Positions 25,196 to 34,966 are shown, counted from the first letter of the stretch. The stretch: DNA of 64,000 nucleotides from Nitrospira lenta (GCA_945865525.1 CAMBDY010000007.1:30165-94164); one strand, 5' to 3'. The notes: generated by a model from the sequence alone, not told the origin. Program-made: numbers and translations.

Positions 25196-27382
25196 ATGCC
25201 AAAGATTCAGACACTTCGTCGTCCCGCTCCTTCTGCGAAAAAAGGAGCTCCCGCTTCCGCAGCATCTACTGCCGAGCTGCTCCTTGAGATCGGTGTGGAA
25301 GAACTGCCCTATCAGTTTATTGCACCAGCCTTGGTAGCCCTTGAAAATTCGGCCGAGCAACTCTTCAATGAGCAACGGCTTTCGTTTCAATCCATCCGCA
25401 CCGTAGGTACCCCGCGGCGGTTGACCCTGGTGGTCGAGGGCCTCGCAACCCTACAAACCTCGATGGTCAAGGAAGCGATGGGGCCTTCTAAGTCTGTGGC
25501 ATTCAATTCGGCTGGCGAACCGACTCGAGCGGCGATGGGATTTGCCGTAGGGCAGAAAGTGTCTGTTCAAGATCTACAAATTCGCCAGACTCCAAAAGGA
25601 GAGTATCTGTTTGCGGTGAAGCAGGAAGACGGGCGAGCCGCGAAGGTAGTCCTGGAAGAGCTTCTGCCTCAGTTGATTGCAAAACTTACTTTTCCGAAAG
25701 CGATGAAATGGAATAGCGCCGGCGCCAGGTTTGCTCGCCCAGTACGGTGGTTGGTGGCCCTATACGGAGGGGCTACACTGCCGATTGCAGCGGCGGGGAT
25801 TACCGCCGGTAATAAGACTGCAGGCCACCGTGTGTTAGGGAGCCCCAAAGGGCTGGTGGTTCGAGATGCCGAGTCCTATCTGAAGGGGCTGGAACGGCAG
25901 GGTGCCATAGCCGATCCGCAGCGCCGCCGCCACATGATCGAAGAACAGATCGCAGCCCTGTGCAAGGAAAATAGATTTGTGTTGAATGGGGATGAGGCCT
26001 TGCTAGATCAGGCGGTTTATACGACCGAATGTCCTAACGCCATTATCGGCTCCTTCAAGCCTGCCTATTTGGAAGTGCCACAAGAGATTTTGATCACCTC
26101 CATGAAAGAGCACCAGGGGTTTTTCTCCTTGCTGCACAAAGAGACTGGGAAGCTGGTCCCCCATTTCATCGCGGTAACCAACACTCGCGCCAAAGACATG
26201 GGATTAATTCGTGAAGGCAACGAGCGAGTCCTGGCTGCGCGCCTGGCCGATGCCAAGTTCTTTTTTGATGAAGACCGGAAGATCAAACTTGCCGAGCGGG
26301 TGGCGAAACTGGCCGGAGTCACGTTTCACCAGAAGCTTGGGACGATGGAGAAGAAGCAGCAGCGGGTGAGGAAGCTGGCCGGCTTTATCGCATCAAGCCT
26401 GCGGCCACAAGATACCGAGCTGAAAAAGATTTGCGAGAGGGCTGCGGATCTCTGCAAGGCTGACTTGCTCACTGGTGTGGTCGGTGAGTTCCCGGAGCTG
26501 CAGGGCATCATGGGGGGTGAGTACGCCAAACATGACGGTGAGGCAGACACGGTCAGTCGGGCCATCCGGGAACAGTATTTGCCACGATCAATTGAAGGGG
26601 AATTGCCGAAGACCATAGCGGGTCAAGTGCTGTCCTTGGCCGATCGGGTGGATTCGGTGGCGGCGTTCTTCTATGTGGGGCTCGTGCCGACCGGATCAGA
26701 AGATCCCTTTGCCTTGCGTCGGAATGCCACGGCTATTGTCCGGATTATTCTTGAGGGGCAGCTACGTATCGACGTGGGCAGTTATGTGGATACAGCGAGA
26801 AGTTTGGTCATGGCCGATGGTCTCAAGGGGGCTCCACACTCTGAGCAGGAGGGCCGCCGTTTGATGACCGATTTTATTTTTGAGCGGGTTCGACATTACG
26901 CCAGGATCGTTCATGTTTTGCGAGACGATGTAATTGAAGCGGTGCTCAAGTCAGCGCATGCTACGGTCGATCTGGTGGATCTCGTGCAGAGAATGAAGGC
27001 GATAGAGTCCGTGACGACGAAACCTGAATTCGATCCCTTGATCGTGGGGTTCAAGCGGGCGCATCGGCTTGTCGAGAAGGAACAGTGGGATCGCAAGCCG
27101 ATCGATATGGCGCGGTTTGAGAATTTGACTGAGTCGGCGCTTTATCAGGCGACAGTGGATGAACGGGCAAAGATGAAGTCCGCGATGACTCGTGGAGATT
27201 ATGACCAGGCCCTAGACGCGCTGGTACGGATGAAGCCGGCCATCGATGCGTTTTTTGCTGCGGTCATGGTTAATGCGGAGGATCCGGCTGTCCGGAGTAA
27301 CCGTTTGTCGCTGCTCCAGCAAGTGGACGACGTCTTTGGTTCATTCGCGGACTTTTCGCAGATTGTGGTGCAAGGGGGATAG
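25196..27382 (+). CDS. glyS: glycyl-tRNA synthetase beta subunit
   Basis: A 728-residue beta subunit that provides tRNA recognition for the GlyQ catalytic dimer. Family landmarks are LLLEIGVEELPYQFI at the start of the conserved part, FPKAMKWNSAGARFARPVRWLVAL near 170, the HD-like stretch GEYAKHDGEADTVSRAI near 445 and DPFALRRNATAIVRI near 505, with a C-terminal anticodon-binding DALR-like helical domain. The first ~27 residues are a Lys/Ala-rich extension. Same operon as glyQ. Confidence 0.96.
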   Translation: MPKIQTLRRPAPSAKKGAPASAASTAELLLEIGVEELPYQFIAPALVALENSAEQLFNEQRLSFQSIRTVGTPRRLTLVVEGLATLQTSMVKEAMGPSKSVAFNSAGEPTRAAMGFAVGQKVSVQDLQIRQTPKGEYLFAVKQEDGRAAKVVLEELLPQLIAKLTFPKAMKWNSAGARFARPVRWLVALYGGATLPIAAAGITAGNKTAGHRVLGSPKGLVVRDAESYLKGLERQGAIADPQRRRHMIEEQIAALCKENRFVLNGDEALLDQAVYTTECPNAIIGSFKPAYLEVPQEILITSMKEHQGFFSLLHKETGKLVPHFIAVTNTRAKDMGLIREGNERVLAARLADAKFFFDEDRKIKLAERVAKLAGVTFHQKLGTMEKKQQRVRKLAGFIASSLRPQDTELKKICERAADLCKADLLTGVVGEFPELQGIMGGEYAKHDGEADTVSRAIREQYLPRSIEGELPKTIAGQVLSLADRVDSVAAFFYVGLVPTGSEDPFALRRNATAIVRIILEGQLRIDVGSYVDTARSLVMADGLKGAPHSEQEGRRLMTDFIFERVRHYARIVHVLRDDVIEAVLKSAHATVDLVDLVQRMKAIESVTTKPEFDPLIVGFKRAHRLVEKEQWDRKPIDMARFENLTESALYQATVDERAKMKSAMTRGDYDQALDALVRMKPAIDAFFAAVMVNAEDPAVRSNRLSLLQQVDDVFGSFADFSQIVVQGG

Positions 27383-27518
27383 GGATAGGTAACCCGGAGA
27401 GTTCCTCGTGCTCACGGAATGCGCGTACTGAGAAGGGCCTCGTTGGACGCGCGCAGTTAGGGACTCGCCTGACGACCTGTTAGGCAAAGAGACGAATCAG
27501 AGTCAATTCGGGTAGGGA

Positions 27519-28010
27519 ATGGATCAACCATTGTCAGACGATCAGCGTCAGGCGAAGAGCATCCGTCGGTTCACCACCTGCGTCTCTCTTATCCTGATGA
27601 CGCTCTGCAATGTGATTGTGCTGGTTGGGTTATGGATTAGCGGAATCAACCTCGATGAACTGGCATCCACCCCCGATGCATTCAACTCCAAGCGGGATAT
27701 TTGCTTGCGGCTTAGATGGCAGCCCGTCACAGGGGTATCTGACCCGGTGCCCCTCTGCGCGGAATGGATCAATCTCTCCGATCCGTCAGGCCAGACCCAT
27801 CAGATTCAACGAGAAATCACGCTTCGGCAGGGGCCGGCCGGGCAGTATTATGCGAATCAGAGGATTTACGCCGACTATCAGTTGCTCATATTGGTGCTGT
27901 TTGTAATGGCGGTGATCGCGTTAGGGCTGGCAGCAAAGTGGTATTTAGTCAGCCGGTATCGGCGGCGCCTCGAATCCGCCGCTGGCCCTGGGGCCTCACT
28001 CGTACATTAA
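27519..28010 (+). CDS. small membrane protein, two helices, unknown function
   Basis: A 163-residue protein with a hydrophobic helix near residues 21-43, a ~75-residue polar domain containing two cysteines (DICLRLRW and PLCAEW) that may form a disulfide outside the membrane, a second helix near 120-143, and a basic cytoplasmic tail (YRRRLES). GGTAGGG precedes the ATG. It lies 29 bases ahead of ppdK and may be cotranscribed with it. No family recognised. Confidence 0.7.
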   Translation: MDQPLSDDQRQAKSIRRFTTCVSLILMTLCNVIVLVGLWISGINLDELASTPDAFNSKRDICLRLRWQPVTGVSDPVPLCAEWINLSDPSGQTHQIQREITLRQGPAGQYYANQRIYADYQLLILVLFVMAVIALGLAAKWYLVSRYRRRLESAAGPGASLVH

Positions 28011-28039
28011 ACTGAATTTAACGCGAAGGAGAGGGGAGC

Positions 28040-30868
28040 GTGGCAAAGAAATACGTGTACTACTTTGGCGACGGCAAAGCCGAAGGCGCATCTAATATGA
28101 AAGAGCTGCTAGGTGGAAAAGGTGCTGGGCTTGCCGAAATGACGAACCTTGGCATCTCCGTTCCGCCCGGCTTCACGATTTCCACCGAAGCCTGCGTTGA
28201 ATATTACAGAAACGGAAAGAAATATCCGCCCGGGATGTGGGACGATGCGCTGAAGTCGCTCAAGCGGATTGAGCGGTCGATGGGCATGGGGTTTGGCGAT
28301 CCTGAACGGCCTCTATTGGTCTCAGTCCGCTCCGGCGCCAGGGCCTCAATGCCTGGCATGATGGACACGGTGCTGAATGTCGGTTTGACGACTAAAACGG
28401 TCGAGGGACTGGCGGTCAAAACCCGTAACGACCGCTTTGCGCAAGACAGTTATCGGCGTTTCGTCGCAATGTATGGCAGCATCGTGATGGGTGTACCACG
28501 TGAGCATTTCGAAGCGATTCTTAAGCATAAGAAGGCTAAAGTCGGTGTAGCGCATGAGACCCATCTCGATGCACGGCATCTGCGGGAGCTAGTGGCCAGC
28601 TTCAAGGCACTCGTTAAGGAAGAAACCAAAAAAGAGTTTCCCGATGAGCCACTGGAGCAGCTGCGTTTGGCCGTGAACGCCGTCTTTTCGTCCTGGTTTG
28701 GCGCGCGGGCTGTGACCTATCGACGCCTCTACGGGATTCCCGATTCGTGGGGCACGGCTATCAATGTGGTCGCGATGGTCTTTGGAAACATGGGAGAGAC
28801 GAGCGGGACGGGGGTGGCTTTTACGCGCGATCCGGCATCCGGCAACAAGAACTTTTTTGGTGAGTGCTTAATGAACGCCCAGGGCGAGGATGTCGTTGCT
28901 GGTATCAGGACGCCGCTTCCAGTGAATGCCCTCGCAAAGAATGTACCTGAGGCCTACAAGGAATTGGAGCACACCTATAAGAAACTCGAAAAGCATTACC
29001 GAGATATGCTTGATTTAGAGTTCACGATTCAAGAGGGCAAGCTCTACATGCTGCAGACTAGAGTCGGCAAACGGACTGGCATTGCGGCTGTGAAGATTGC
29101 CGTCGATATGGTCCGGGAAGGCCTGATCTCGAAGAAAGAAGCGGTCCAGCGGATTGGGCCTGAGCAATTGTCGCAATATCTCTATCCAATTTTTGATACG
29201 AAAGAAGAGTCGAAGTCCAATCCCCTAGGGAAGGGCCTTCCAGCTGGTCCTGGTGCAGCCGCTGGGAAGATCGCCCTCACGCCGGATAAGGCTGTCGAGA
29301 TGAAAGCAAATGGGGTCCGCGTCGTGTTGGTCCGACAGGAGACGAGCCCAGACGATATTCATGGCATGAACGCTGCGGCTGGATTTTTGACGGCGCGGGG
29401 TGGAATGACGTCTCACGCCGCGGTGGTCGCGCGGCAAATGGGTAAGGTCTGCGTGGCCGGCTGCGACGCGGTGGAGGTGTTGGACGACGAGTCCGTCCGT
29501 ATTGGGGCCAAGGTGTTCCGCGAGGGAGATTATCTCTCGATCAACGGTTCCACCGGTAATGTGTATGAGGGGGACCTGCCCGTCGTCGAATCTGAAATTA
29601 TTCAAGTCATTCAGGGGAAGCTAAATGCGAAGAAGTCGGACAAGTACCAGCGGTTCGCCTTGATTCTCTCTTGGGCCGATAGTGTGCGGACGATGCGCGT
29701 TCGCGCCAATGCGGATGTCCCAGACCAGGCGAAAATTGCGCGAGGCTTTGGCGCCGAAGGGATCGGACTCTGCCGGACAGAACATATGTTCTTTGCTGAG
29801 GATCGCATTACGATCATGCAGAAGATGATCTTGGCACGAACCAAAGAGGAACGGGAAAAGTTTCTTGACCAGCTCCTACCGCTGCAAAAACAGGACTTCA
29901 TTGGGCTTTATCGCGAGATGGCCGGGTTCCCAGTGACCATTCGACTGCTCGATCCGCCGTTGCATGAGTTTCTGCCGAAGCGTGAAGACTTAATGGTAGA
30001 GATTGCGCAACTGGAACTGACCGGGCGCGACGGAGCTAGGCTGGAAGAGAAGCGCCGTCTGTTGGCCCGCGTGGAAGAGCTCCATGAGTTCAATCCTATG
30101 CTTGGACTCCGCGGGTGCCGGCTTGGTATTACGATGCCGGAGATTACCCGTATGCAGGCGAGGGCGATCATGGAGGCGGCTTGCGAGCTGGCTAAGGAAA
30201 GAAAAAAGATCGTTCCTGAGATCATGATTCCGTTGGTGGGGATGGTATCCGAAATGAAGGCGCAAAAGGATTTGATTCGAGAGGTGGCACAGGAGACGAT
30301 GAAGCGGTACAACGTGAAGCTCTCATATCTCGTAGGGACGATGATCGAGCTGCCACGCGCCGCCGTGACAGCGGATCGTATTGCGACCGACGCGGAGTTC
30401 TTTTCCTTCGGCACGAACGATCTCACTCAGACCACGTTCGGTTTTTCCCGCGACGATGCGGCGAAGTTCATCGATTTTTATCGCACCGCTAATATTATGG
30501 ATGCGGACCCCTTTGCGACGCTCGATCGGGAAGGGGTCGGGGCCTTAATGAAGCAGGCTATTGTCGGAGGCCGAAAGACCCGCCCTGGGATCAAGCTTGG
30601 CATCTGTGGTGAGCATGGGGGCGACCCCAGTTCCGTGGAGTTCTGCCATCAGCTCGGCTTGGACTATGTGAGTTGCTCGCCCTATCGCGTCGCCATTGCG
30701 CGGTTGGCTGCGGCTCATGCGGCCTTGGCCGAAGAGGGTGCAAACAGTGTTGCTCCCACGCGTAAGCAGTCAGGGGCTCGTGCAAAGGCGACGAAAACTA
30801 CGAAGGCAACAACCAAGACGAAGTCGGCTCCTCGCAGCCGATCGCGTATCACACGCAAGGAACGGTGA
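28040..30868 (+). CDS. ppdK: pyruvate, phosphate dikinase
   Basis: A 942-residue three-domain enzyme that interconverts pyruvate, ATP and phosphate with PEP, AMP and pyrophosphate. The N-terminal nucleotide-binding part starts KKYVYYFGDGKAEG and contains GKGAGLAEMT. The swivelling phosphohistidine domain carries GGMTSHAAVVARQMGK with catalytic His459. The C-terminal PEP/pyruvate barrel has FGTNDLTQTTFG and GICGEHGGDP. The last ~45 residues form an unusual Lys/Ala/Thr/Arg-rich tail beyond the usual family end. In an autotroph it would supply PEP from pyruvate. GTG start with GGAG upstream; its stop overlaps the ribD GTG by four bases. Confidence 0.96.
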   Translation: MAKKYVYYFGDGKAEGASNMKELLGGKGAGLAEMTNLGISVPPGFTISTEACVEYYRNGKKYPPGMWDDALKSLKRIERSMGMGFGDPERPLLVSVRSGARASMPGMMDTVLNVGLTTKTVEGLAVKTRNDRFAQDSYRRFVAMYGSIVMGVPREHFEAILKHKKAKVGVAHETHLDARHLRELVASFKALVKEETKKEFPDEPLEQLRLAVNAVFSSWFGARAVTYRRLYGIPDSWGTAINVVAMVFGNMGETSGTGVAFTRDPASGNKNFFGECLMNAQGEDVVAGIRTPLPVNALAKNVPEAYKELEHTYKKLEKHYRDMLDLEFTIQEGKLYMLQTRVGKRTGIAAVKIAVDMVREGLISKKEAVQRIGPEQLSQYLYPIFDTKEESKSNPLGKGLPAGPGAAAGKIALTPDKAVEMKANGVRVVLVRQETSPDDIHGMNAAAGFLTARGGMTSHAAVVARQMGKVCVAGCDAVEVLDDESVRIGAKVFREGDYLSINGSTGNVYEGDLPVVESEIIQVIQGKLNAKKSDKYQRFALILSWADSVRTMRVRANADVPDQAKIARGFGAEGIGLCRTEHMFFAEDRITIMQKMILARTKEEREKFLDQLLPLQKQDFIGLYREMAGFPVTIRLLDPPLHEFLPKREDLMVEIAQLELTGRDGARLEEKRRLLARVEELHEFNPMLGLRGCRLGITMPEITRMQARAIMEAACELAKERKKIVPEIMIPLVGMVSEMKAQKDLIREVAQETMKRYNVKLSYLVGTMIELPRAAVTADRIATDAEFFSFGTNDLTQTTFGFSRDDAAKFIDFYRTANIMDADPFATLDREGVGALMKQAIVGGRKTRPGIKLGICGEHGGDPSSVEFCHQLGLDYVSCSPYRVAIARLAAAHAALAEEGANSVAPTRKQSGARAKATKTTKATTKTKSAPRSRSRITRKER

Positions 30869-31983
30869 CTGTCACCACTACGCACCTCCACTTCATGACT
30901 CTGGCGCTTCGTCTCGCAGCGAAGGGCCGAGGTAAGACAAGTCCGAATCCCATGGTCGGTTCCCTTGTGGTTAAGAACGGTGGGATCGTTGGCCGCGGGT
31001 ATCACCACGGGCCCGGGCAACCCCACGCAGAAATTCTTGCCCTGAAGCAAGCAGGGCTCCACGCCAAGGGCGCGACCCTCTACGTTACGCTCGAACCCTG
31101 TTGCCATCTCCTGAAGCGGACCCCTCCGTGTGTGCCGGATATCATTGCGTCAGGGGTCAAAGAGGTGGTGGTAGCGATGACCGATCCCAATCCTTTGGTG
31201 AAGGGGCGTGGTATCGCCGCCTTGCGTAAGGCTGGCCTTATTGTGACGACCGGGATTGCGCAAGAGGGCGTAGCGGAGTTGAATCGCGCCTATCTCCATT
31301 GGGTGACGACAGGTCGTCCCTATGTGATTCTTAAGGCTGGTATGACGTTGGACGGAAAGGTGGCGACGGCGCAGGGGGAATCGCGATGGATCACTGGGCC
31401 GCTCGCGAGACGCCATGCCCACTGGCTGCGGAGTCAGGTGGATGCAGTGCTCGTCGGGGTCGGCACGGTGCTCAAAGATAATCCCTCGTTGACTGCGCGA
31501 CTGTCGGATCGTCCACTCAAGCTGGCGCCGGAGCAACCGTTGCGTGTTGTGCTCGATAGCCAACTCAGGACGAAGCCGAAGGCGAAGGTCTGTGCCGGGC
31601 AAGATGTGGCGAAGACTTTGATTGCGACCACGAACCGTGCGTCAGGCGCACGTCGCCGACTGCTCGAACTAGCAGGGGCGGAAGTCGTCTGTCTTGCGGG
31701 ACAGAGCGGGCAGGTGTCGTTTTTGGCTCTGTTGAGGGTCTTGGGCAAGCGAGGTATCACCTCCCTACTCATCGAGGGAGGTAGCACCGTGAATGCGGCA
31801 GTGTTACGGGCCAAGCTGGTCAATCATGTGTTGCTCTATCTCGCGCCGACTCTGATGGGAGGGCAGGATGCCAAGGCCATGATCGGCGGCCGTAGCCCAA
31901 AACGTTTGGCTCAGGCATTGTCTTTACATCACGTCATGGTCCACCGTATCGGGGACGATTTGGTTGTGGAGGGAGATTTGTGA
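30865..31983 (+). CDS. ribD: bifunctional riboflavin biosynthesis deaminase/reductase
   Basis: A 372-residue fusion. The deaminase half has the zinc site: HAE in QPHAEILAL and the PCC...PPC pair in LEPCCHLLKRTPPC. The reductase half has LKAGMTLDGKVATAQGESRWITG, GVGTVLKDNP and the NADPH-domain EGGSTVNAAVL. It carries out the second and third steps from GTP to riboflavin. The GTG start overlaps the ppdK stop (GTGA), so translation is coupled. ribE lies 2.3 kb downstream on the same strand. No FMN riboswitch is visible, and the tight overlap leaves no room for one. Confidence 0.95.
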   Translation: MTVTTTHLHFMTLALRLAAKGRGKTSPNPMVGSLVVKNGGIVGRGYHHGPGQPHAEILALKQAGLHAKGATLYVTLEPCCHLLKRTPPCVPDIIASGVKEVVVAMTDPNPLVKGRGIAALRKAGLIVTTGIAQEGVAELNRAYLHWVTTGRPYVILKAGMTLDGKVATAQGESRWITGPLARRHAHWLRSQVDAVLVGVGTVLKDNPSLTARLSDRPLKLAPEQPLRVVLDSQLRTKPKAKVCAGQDVAKTLIATTNRASGARRRLLELAGAEVVCLAGQSGQVSFLALLRVLGKRGITSLLIEGGSTVNAAVLRAKLVNHVLLYLAPTLMGGQDAKAMIGGRSPKRLAQALSLHHVMVHRIGDDLVVEGDL

Positions 31984-32188
31984 CGAGTCGGCTCTGCCCA
32001 GAGCGTTCCTACGCTACCCTTGGTGCCTCTCGCGGCCGACTTGGATGCTGCGTTGTATTTTACTGGGCCAGTGGATTTTGAAAACTTACAATGCGATCTG
32101 TTGTGCGTCTCTTCTAGCAGTCGGTTAACGATGATTCGTTGATGTTACCGCAGACTTTGATCCATTGCTGTGCTCGATCCATCCACCA

Positions 32189-33004
32189 ATGATCTTCAAA
32201 GGGCGTTGTTTGCCAAAATCCTACTGTCTGTGGTTGGCCGTCGTGCTGTGGCTGAGTACGGACGGTTACGTCCTCGCCGCGCAAGTGGAAATCTGTTCCT
32301 TGCCAGCCCAGCTTGCAGGGGTAGCCTTCCCAGTGGAACTGGTTGAGGCGGACTGGCTGTGCCGGATGCAGCCGATCGTCAGCAACTATACAACGGCGAA
32401 TAAGCTCGGCCCGCTGCGCACTCCGCTGTCTGAATCGGTCTACTCTCATCTCTTGGACCATCCGCCCATGACCGCATCCCTCATGAATCGCCTCGGTCTC
32501 GCACCCTATCAATCGGAGCCACGGGGTCCCCTACGCTATTGGGGTAATGATGGCGAGGGGACAGAGGGGATCGTCCAGCTCGTCTATCAGGACCGCGCGA
32601 ACCGAATTTATTACTTAGAAGGATCGCATCAGAGCCACTTTCTCCCGCGCATTACTGGAAAGGCCGTGGTGTTGCTCAGGATGAATCAGGTGACGGACTC
32701 GAGTGGGGTAGAGGCGATGGAGAGCACGTTCGTCTACTACACGAGATTAGACAGCCGTCTCCTCTCAGGAATCGCCTCGCTGCTTCGGCCCCTTGTGGGC
32801 AGTATGGTAACCAGGAAGCTAGAGCGGGGTGTCGATTCCGTCAATCGCTTGAGTCAGGCGATGAGGCAGCAGCCCGATCGAGTCATATCTGAAGCGGCAA
32901 AACCACCGGCCTTATCTTCCGACGAGACAGTCTTCTTGAAGGAGGCACTGCAGGCTCTTCGTCATTTAGGAAGGGCCACACCATCGAAGGTGGTGGCGCC
33001 ATGA
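32189..33004 (+). CDS. secreted hypothetical protein
   Basis: About 271 residues from ATG 32189. A signal peptide (LWLAVVLWLSTDGYVLAA) is followed by a mature domain with no motif I recognise; notable segments are LRYWGNDGEGTEGIVQLVY and IYYLEGSHQSHFLPRITGKAVVLL. The predicted fold is mixed, ending in a helical tail. It may belong to a DUF of periplasmic proteins; I cannot name it safely. The stop overlaps the start of the MFS gene (ATGA), so the two are coupled. Confidence 0.7.
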   Translation: MIFKGRCLPKSYCLWLAVVLWLSTDGYVLAAQVEICSLPAQLAGVAFPVELVEADWLCRMQPIVSNYTTANKLGPLRTPLSESVYSHLLDHPPMTASLMNRLGLAPYQSEPRGPLRYWGNDGEGTEGIVQLVYQDRANRIYYLEGSHQSHFLPRITGKAVVLLRMNQVTDSSGVEAMESTFVYYTRLDSRLLSGIASLLRPLVGSMVTRKLERGVDSVNRLSQAMRQQPDRVISEAAKPPALSSDETVFLKEALQALRHLGRATPSKVVAP

Positions 33005-34197
33005 CGACCTCACGTAGCTTCACCTTGCTCTGCACCGTCGGCGTCTTCTGCTTTATCAGCTACAACATGGTCCGGATGCCGGTGCTGGCTTTGTTTGCAG
33101 AATCGCTAGGGGCTAGTCCTGAACGGATTGGGCTCATTCTGTCGGTCTCGACCCTCACCGGGGTGTTTCTTAAATTGCCGTCCGGGGCGCTATCCGACAT
33201 CTATGGACGGCGCTATCTCTTGCGGATCGGCGTGGTTGCCTTCGGGCTCCCGCCATTTCTCTATCCTTGGATAACCGATCTCGATGTCTTGACCACCTTG
33301 CGCATGTTTCACGGGCTAGCCACCGCCATCTTTGCCCCGAGCGCTCTGGCGACCGTGGCAGATCTCTATCGTGAACGGCGAGGCGCTGCGCTCGGCACCT
33401 ACACGGCCTCGACACAATTTGGGGCCTTGCTGGGCCCCTTCATCGGTGGCTATCTCATCTATGCATCGGGATTCTCTATGGCCTTCTTGACGGCAGGCCT
33501 CTTCGGCTGTATCGCCATCGTGATTTTCTATAGCCTACATCTTACGCCGCCTCCCCCGCGTGTGCAGGAGAAGGGGATGGCCCCGTTGCTGGCAGAGATG
33601 TGGAAGGGCTTCCAAGTGGTGGTTAAGAATCGCAAGCTCCTCGTCACCAGCGCAACAGACGCGGCCAAGATGATGGCGAACGGGGCCTTGATGGCCTTTC
33701 TTCCGCTTTATGGCATTTCGGTGGGATTGAATCCTGGAGAAATCGGGTTGCTCTTCACGGTACAAGCCCTTACGTCGCTGGTGTCCAAGCCGATCATGGG
33801 GCGGGTGTCCGATCGCGTTGGGCGGCAGCCGCTCATCGTCATTGGCCTTATGATCTGCGCCGCAACCTTTGCCTGTATTCCTCAGGTCTCGATGTTCTGG
33901 TTGCTGTTGGTGTTGTCGGCTGGCTTTGGATTCGGCGAAGCCGTCGTCTCCTCTTCTTCGTCCGCGCTGGTTGCCGACAGTTCAGAATTCAAGACGCTTG
34001 GAGCGGGGATGGGGATGCAGGGGGCGATTGGAGACATTGGCCATGCCAGCGGGCCGCTCCTAGCAGGCATTCTCATCGCGCATTTGAACTATGCCAATGC
34101 CTTTGCCATTATTGCAGGAGTCCAGCTGGTTGCGGCATCATTGTTCTGGATAACGGTGAGACGGGCGTCGTATGAGTGGGATATAATCCGCCGATGA
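33001..34197 (+). CDS. MFS transporter
   Basis: A 398-residue, 12-helix major facilitator with the loop 2-3 motif LPSGALSDIYGRRYLLRIG and the symmetric VSKPIMGRVSDRVGRQPLIVIG in the second half. It is coupled at both ends: ATGA with the secreted protein before it and ATGA with a 38-codon membrane peptide after it, which in turn overlaps ribE. Drug-efflux-like by sequence; a link to flavin export is only suggested by the neighbourhood. Confidence 0.85.
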   Translation: MTTSRSFTLLCTVGVFCFISYNMVRMPVLALFAESLGASPERIGLILSVSTLTGVFLKLPSGALSDIYGRRYLLRIGVVAFGLPPFLYPWITDLDVLTTLRMFHGLATAIFAPSALATVADLYRERRGAALGTYTASTQFGALLGPFIGGYLIYASGFSMAFLTAGLFGCIAIVIFYSLHLTPPPPRVQEKGMAPLLAEMWKGFQVVVKNRKLLVTSATDAAKMMANGALMAFLPLYGISVGLNPGEIGLLFTVQALTSLVSKPIMGRVSDRVGRQPLIVIGLMICAATFACIPQVSMFWLLLVLSAGFGFGEAVVSSSSSALVADSSEFKTLGAGMGMQGAIGDIGHASGPLLAGILIAHLNYANAFAIIAGVQLVAASLFWITVRRASYEWDIIRR

Positions 34198-34310
34198 TGA
34201 CGACTAGTGCGACTACGAATATGGTGATTGGCGCTTTGGCCGTTCTTGGCCTGCTGGTGCTGATTGCTGTATTTGTCTATGTTGTGAAACGCCTTATGAG
34301 GGATGAGTAA
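34194..34310 (+). CDS. 38-residue single-helix membrane peptide
   Basis: Begins ATGATG across the MFS stop codon (34195-34197) and ends TAA at 34308-34310, sharing its last A with the ribE ATG. Residues 1-9 are polar (MMTTSATTN), about 10-31 form one transmembrane helix (MVIGALAVLGLL then VLIAVFVYVV), and the tail KRLMRDE is charged, giving an N-out/C-in helix. Stop/start overlap on both sides is strong evidence that it is translated. The gene may encode a small partner of the transporter. Confidence 0.7.
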   Translation: MMTTSATTNMVIGALAVLGLLVLIAVFVYVVKRLMRDE

Positions 34311-34936
34311 TGTTCACAGGTATCGTTGAAGAGCTCGGCGCTATCGTCTCGATTGATAAGGCTCTCACAGGAACGCGGGTGACGATTTTGGCTTCAACCG
34401 TGATGGGTGATCTCAAAATTGGAGATAGTGTCAGCGTCAATGGCACCTGTTTGACCGTGGTCAGTAAGAGCGAGCGCAATTTCTCGGTGGAGGTCTCTCC
34501 TGAAACTCTTTCCGTCACGACTCTCGGGCTGCTCACAGCCGGATCGCCACTGAACCTGGAGCGGGCGATGAAGCTTAATGAAAGGCTGGGCGGACACCTC
34601 GTGTCTGGTCACGTAGATGGCATCGGCACGGTACGCAGACGCCAGCAGGACGGAAATGCGATTTTGTTCACGATCGAAGCTGCGTCGGAGATTCTGCGCC
34701 ACTGTGTTGTGAAGGGGTCTATCACGGTTGACGGCATCAGCCTGACGATTAACCAGGTGACAGACCGTAGCTTCTCCGTCGGGATTATTCCACACACGGC
34801 GACGATCACCAGCCTGGGTCTCAAGCAAGTGGGCGACCAGGTCAATCTCGAATCAGATCTGATTGGAAAATACGTCGAACGATTATTGGAAGAAAGGGCG
34901 CAGCTCCATACCAAGCCGACTCCTGTGATCGATTAA
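34310..34936 (+). CDS. ribE: riboflavin synthase, alpha-type
   Basis: A 208-residue enzyme of two tandem lumazine-binding domains. The first opens MFTGIVEELGAIVSID with GDSVSVNGTCLTV; the second has LSGHVDGIG-type SGHVDGIGTV and GSITVDGISLTIN. It dismutates two 6,7-dimethyl-8-ribityllumazine molecules to riboflavin. The start is fused to the stop of the small membrane peptide (TAATG). With ribD upstream this gives two of the riboflavin genes; ribBA and ribH are not in the window. Confidence 0.95.
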   Translation: MFTGIVEELGAIVSIDKALTGTRVTILASTVMGDLKIGDSVSVNGTCLTVVSKSERNFSVEVSPETLSVTTLGLLTAGSPLNLERAMKLNERLGGHLVSGHVDGIGTVRRRQQDGNAILFTIEAASEILRHCVVKGSITVDGISLTINQVTDRSFSVGIIPHTATITSLGLKQVGDQVNLESDLIGKYVERLLEERAQLHTKPTPVID

Positions 34937-34966
34937 GATTATATTCAGAAGCGCAGGCTCCTTTAA

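Noticed and set aside
30800-30870. FMN riboswitch before ribD
   Set aside because: ribD overlaps ppdK by four bases and no RFN-type conserved blocks are seen there or in the ribE upstream region.
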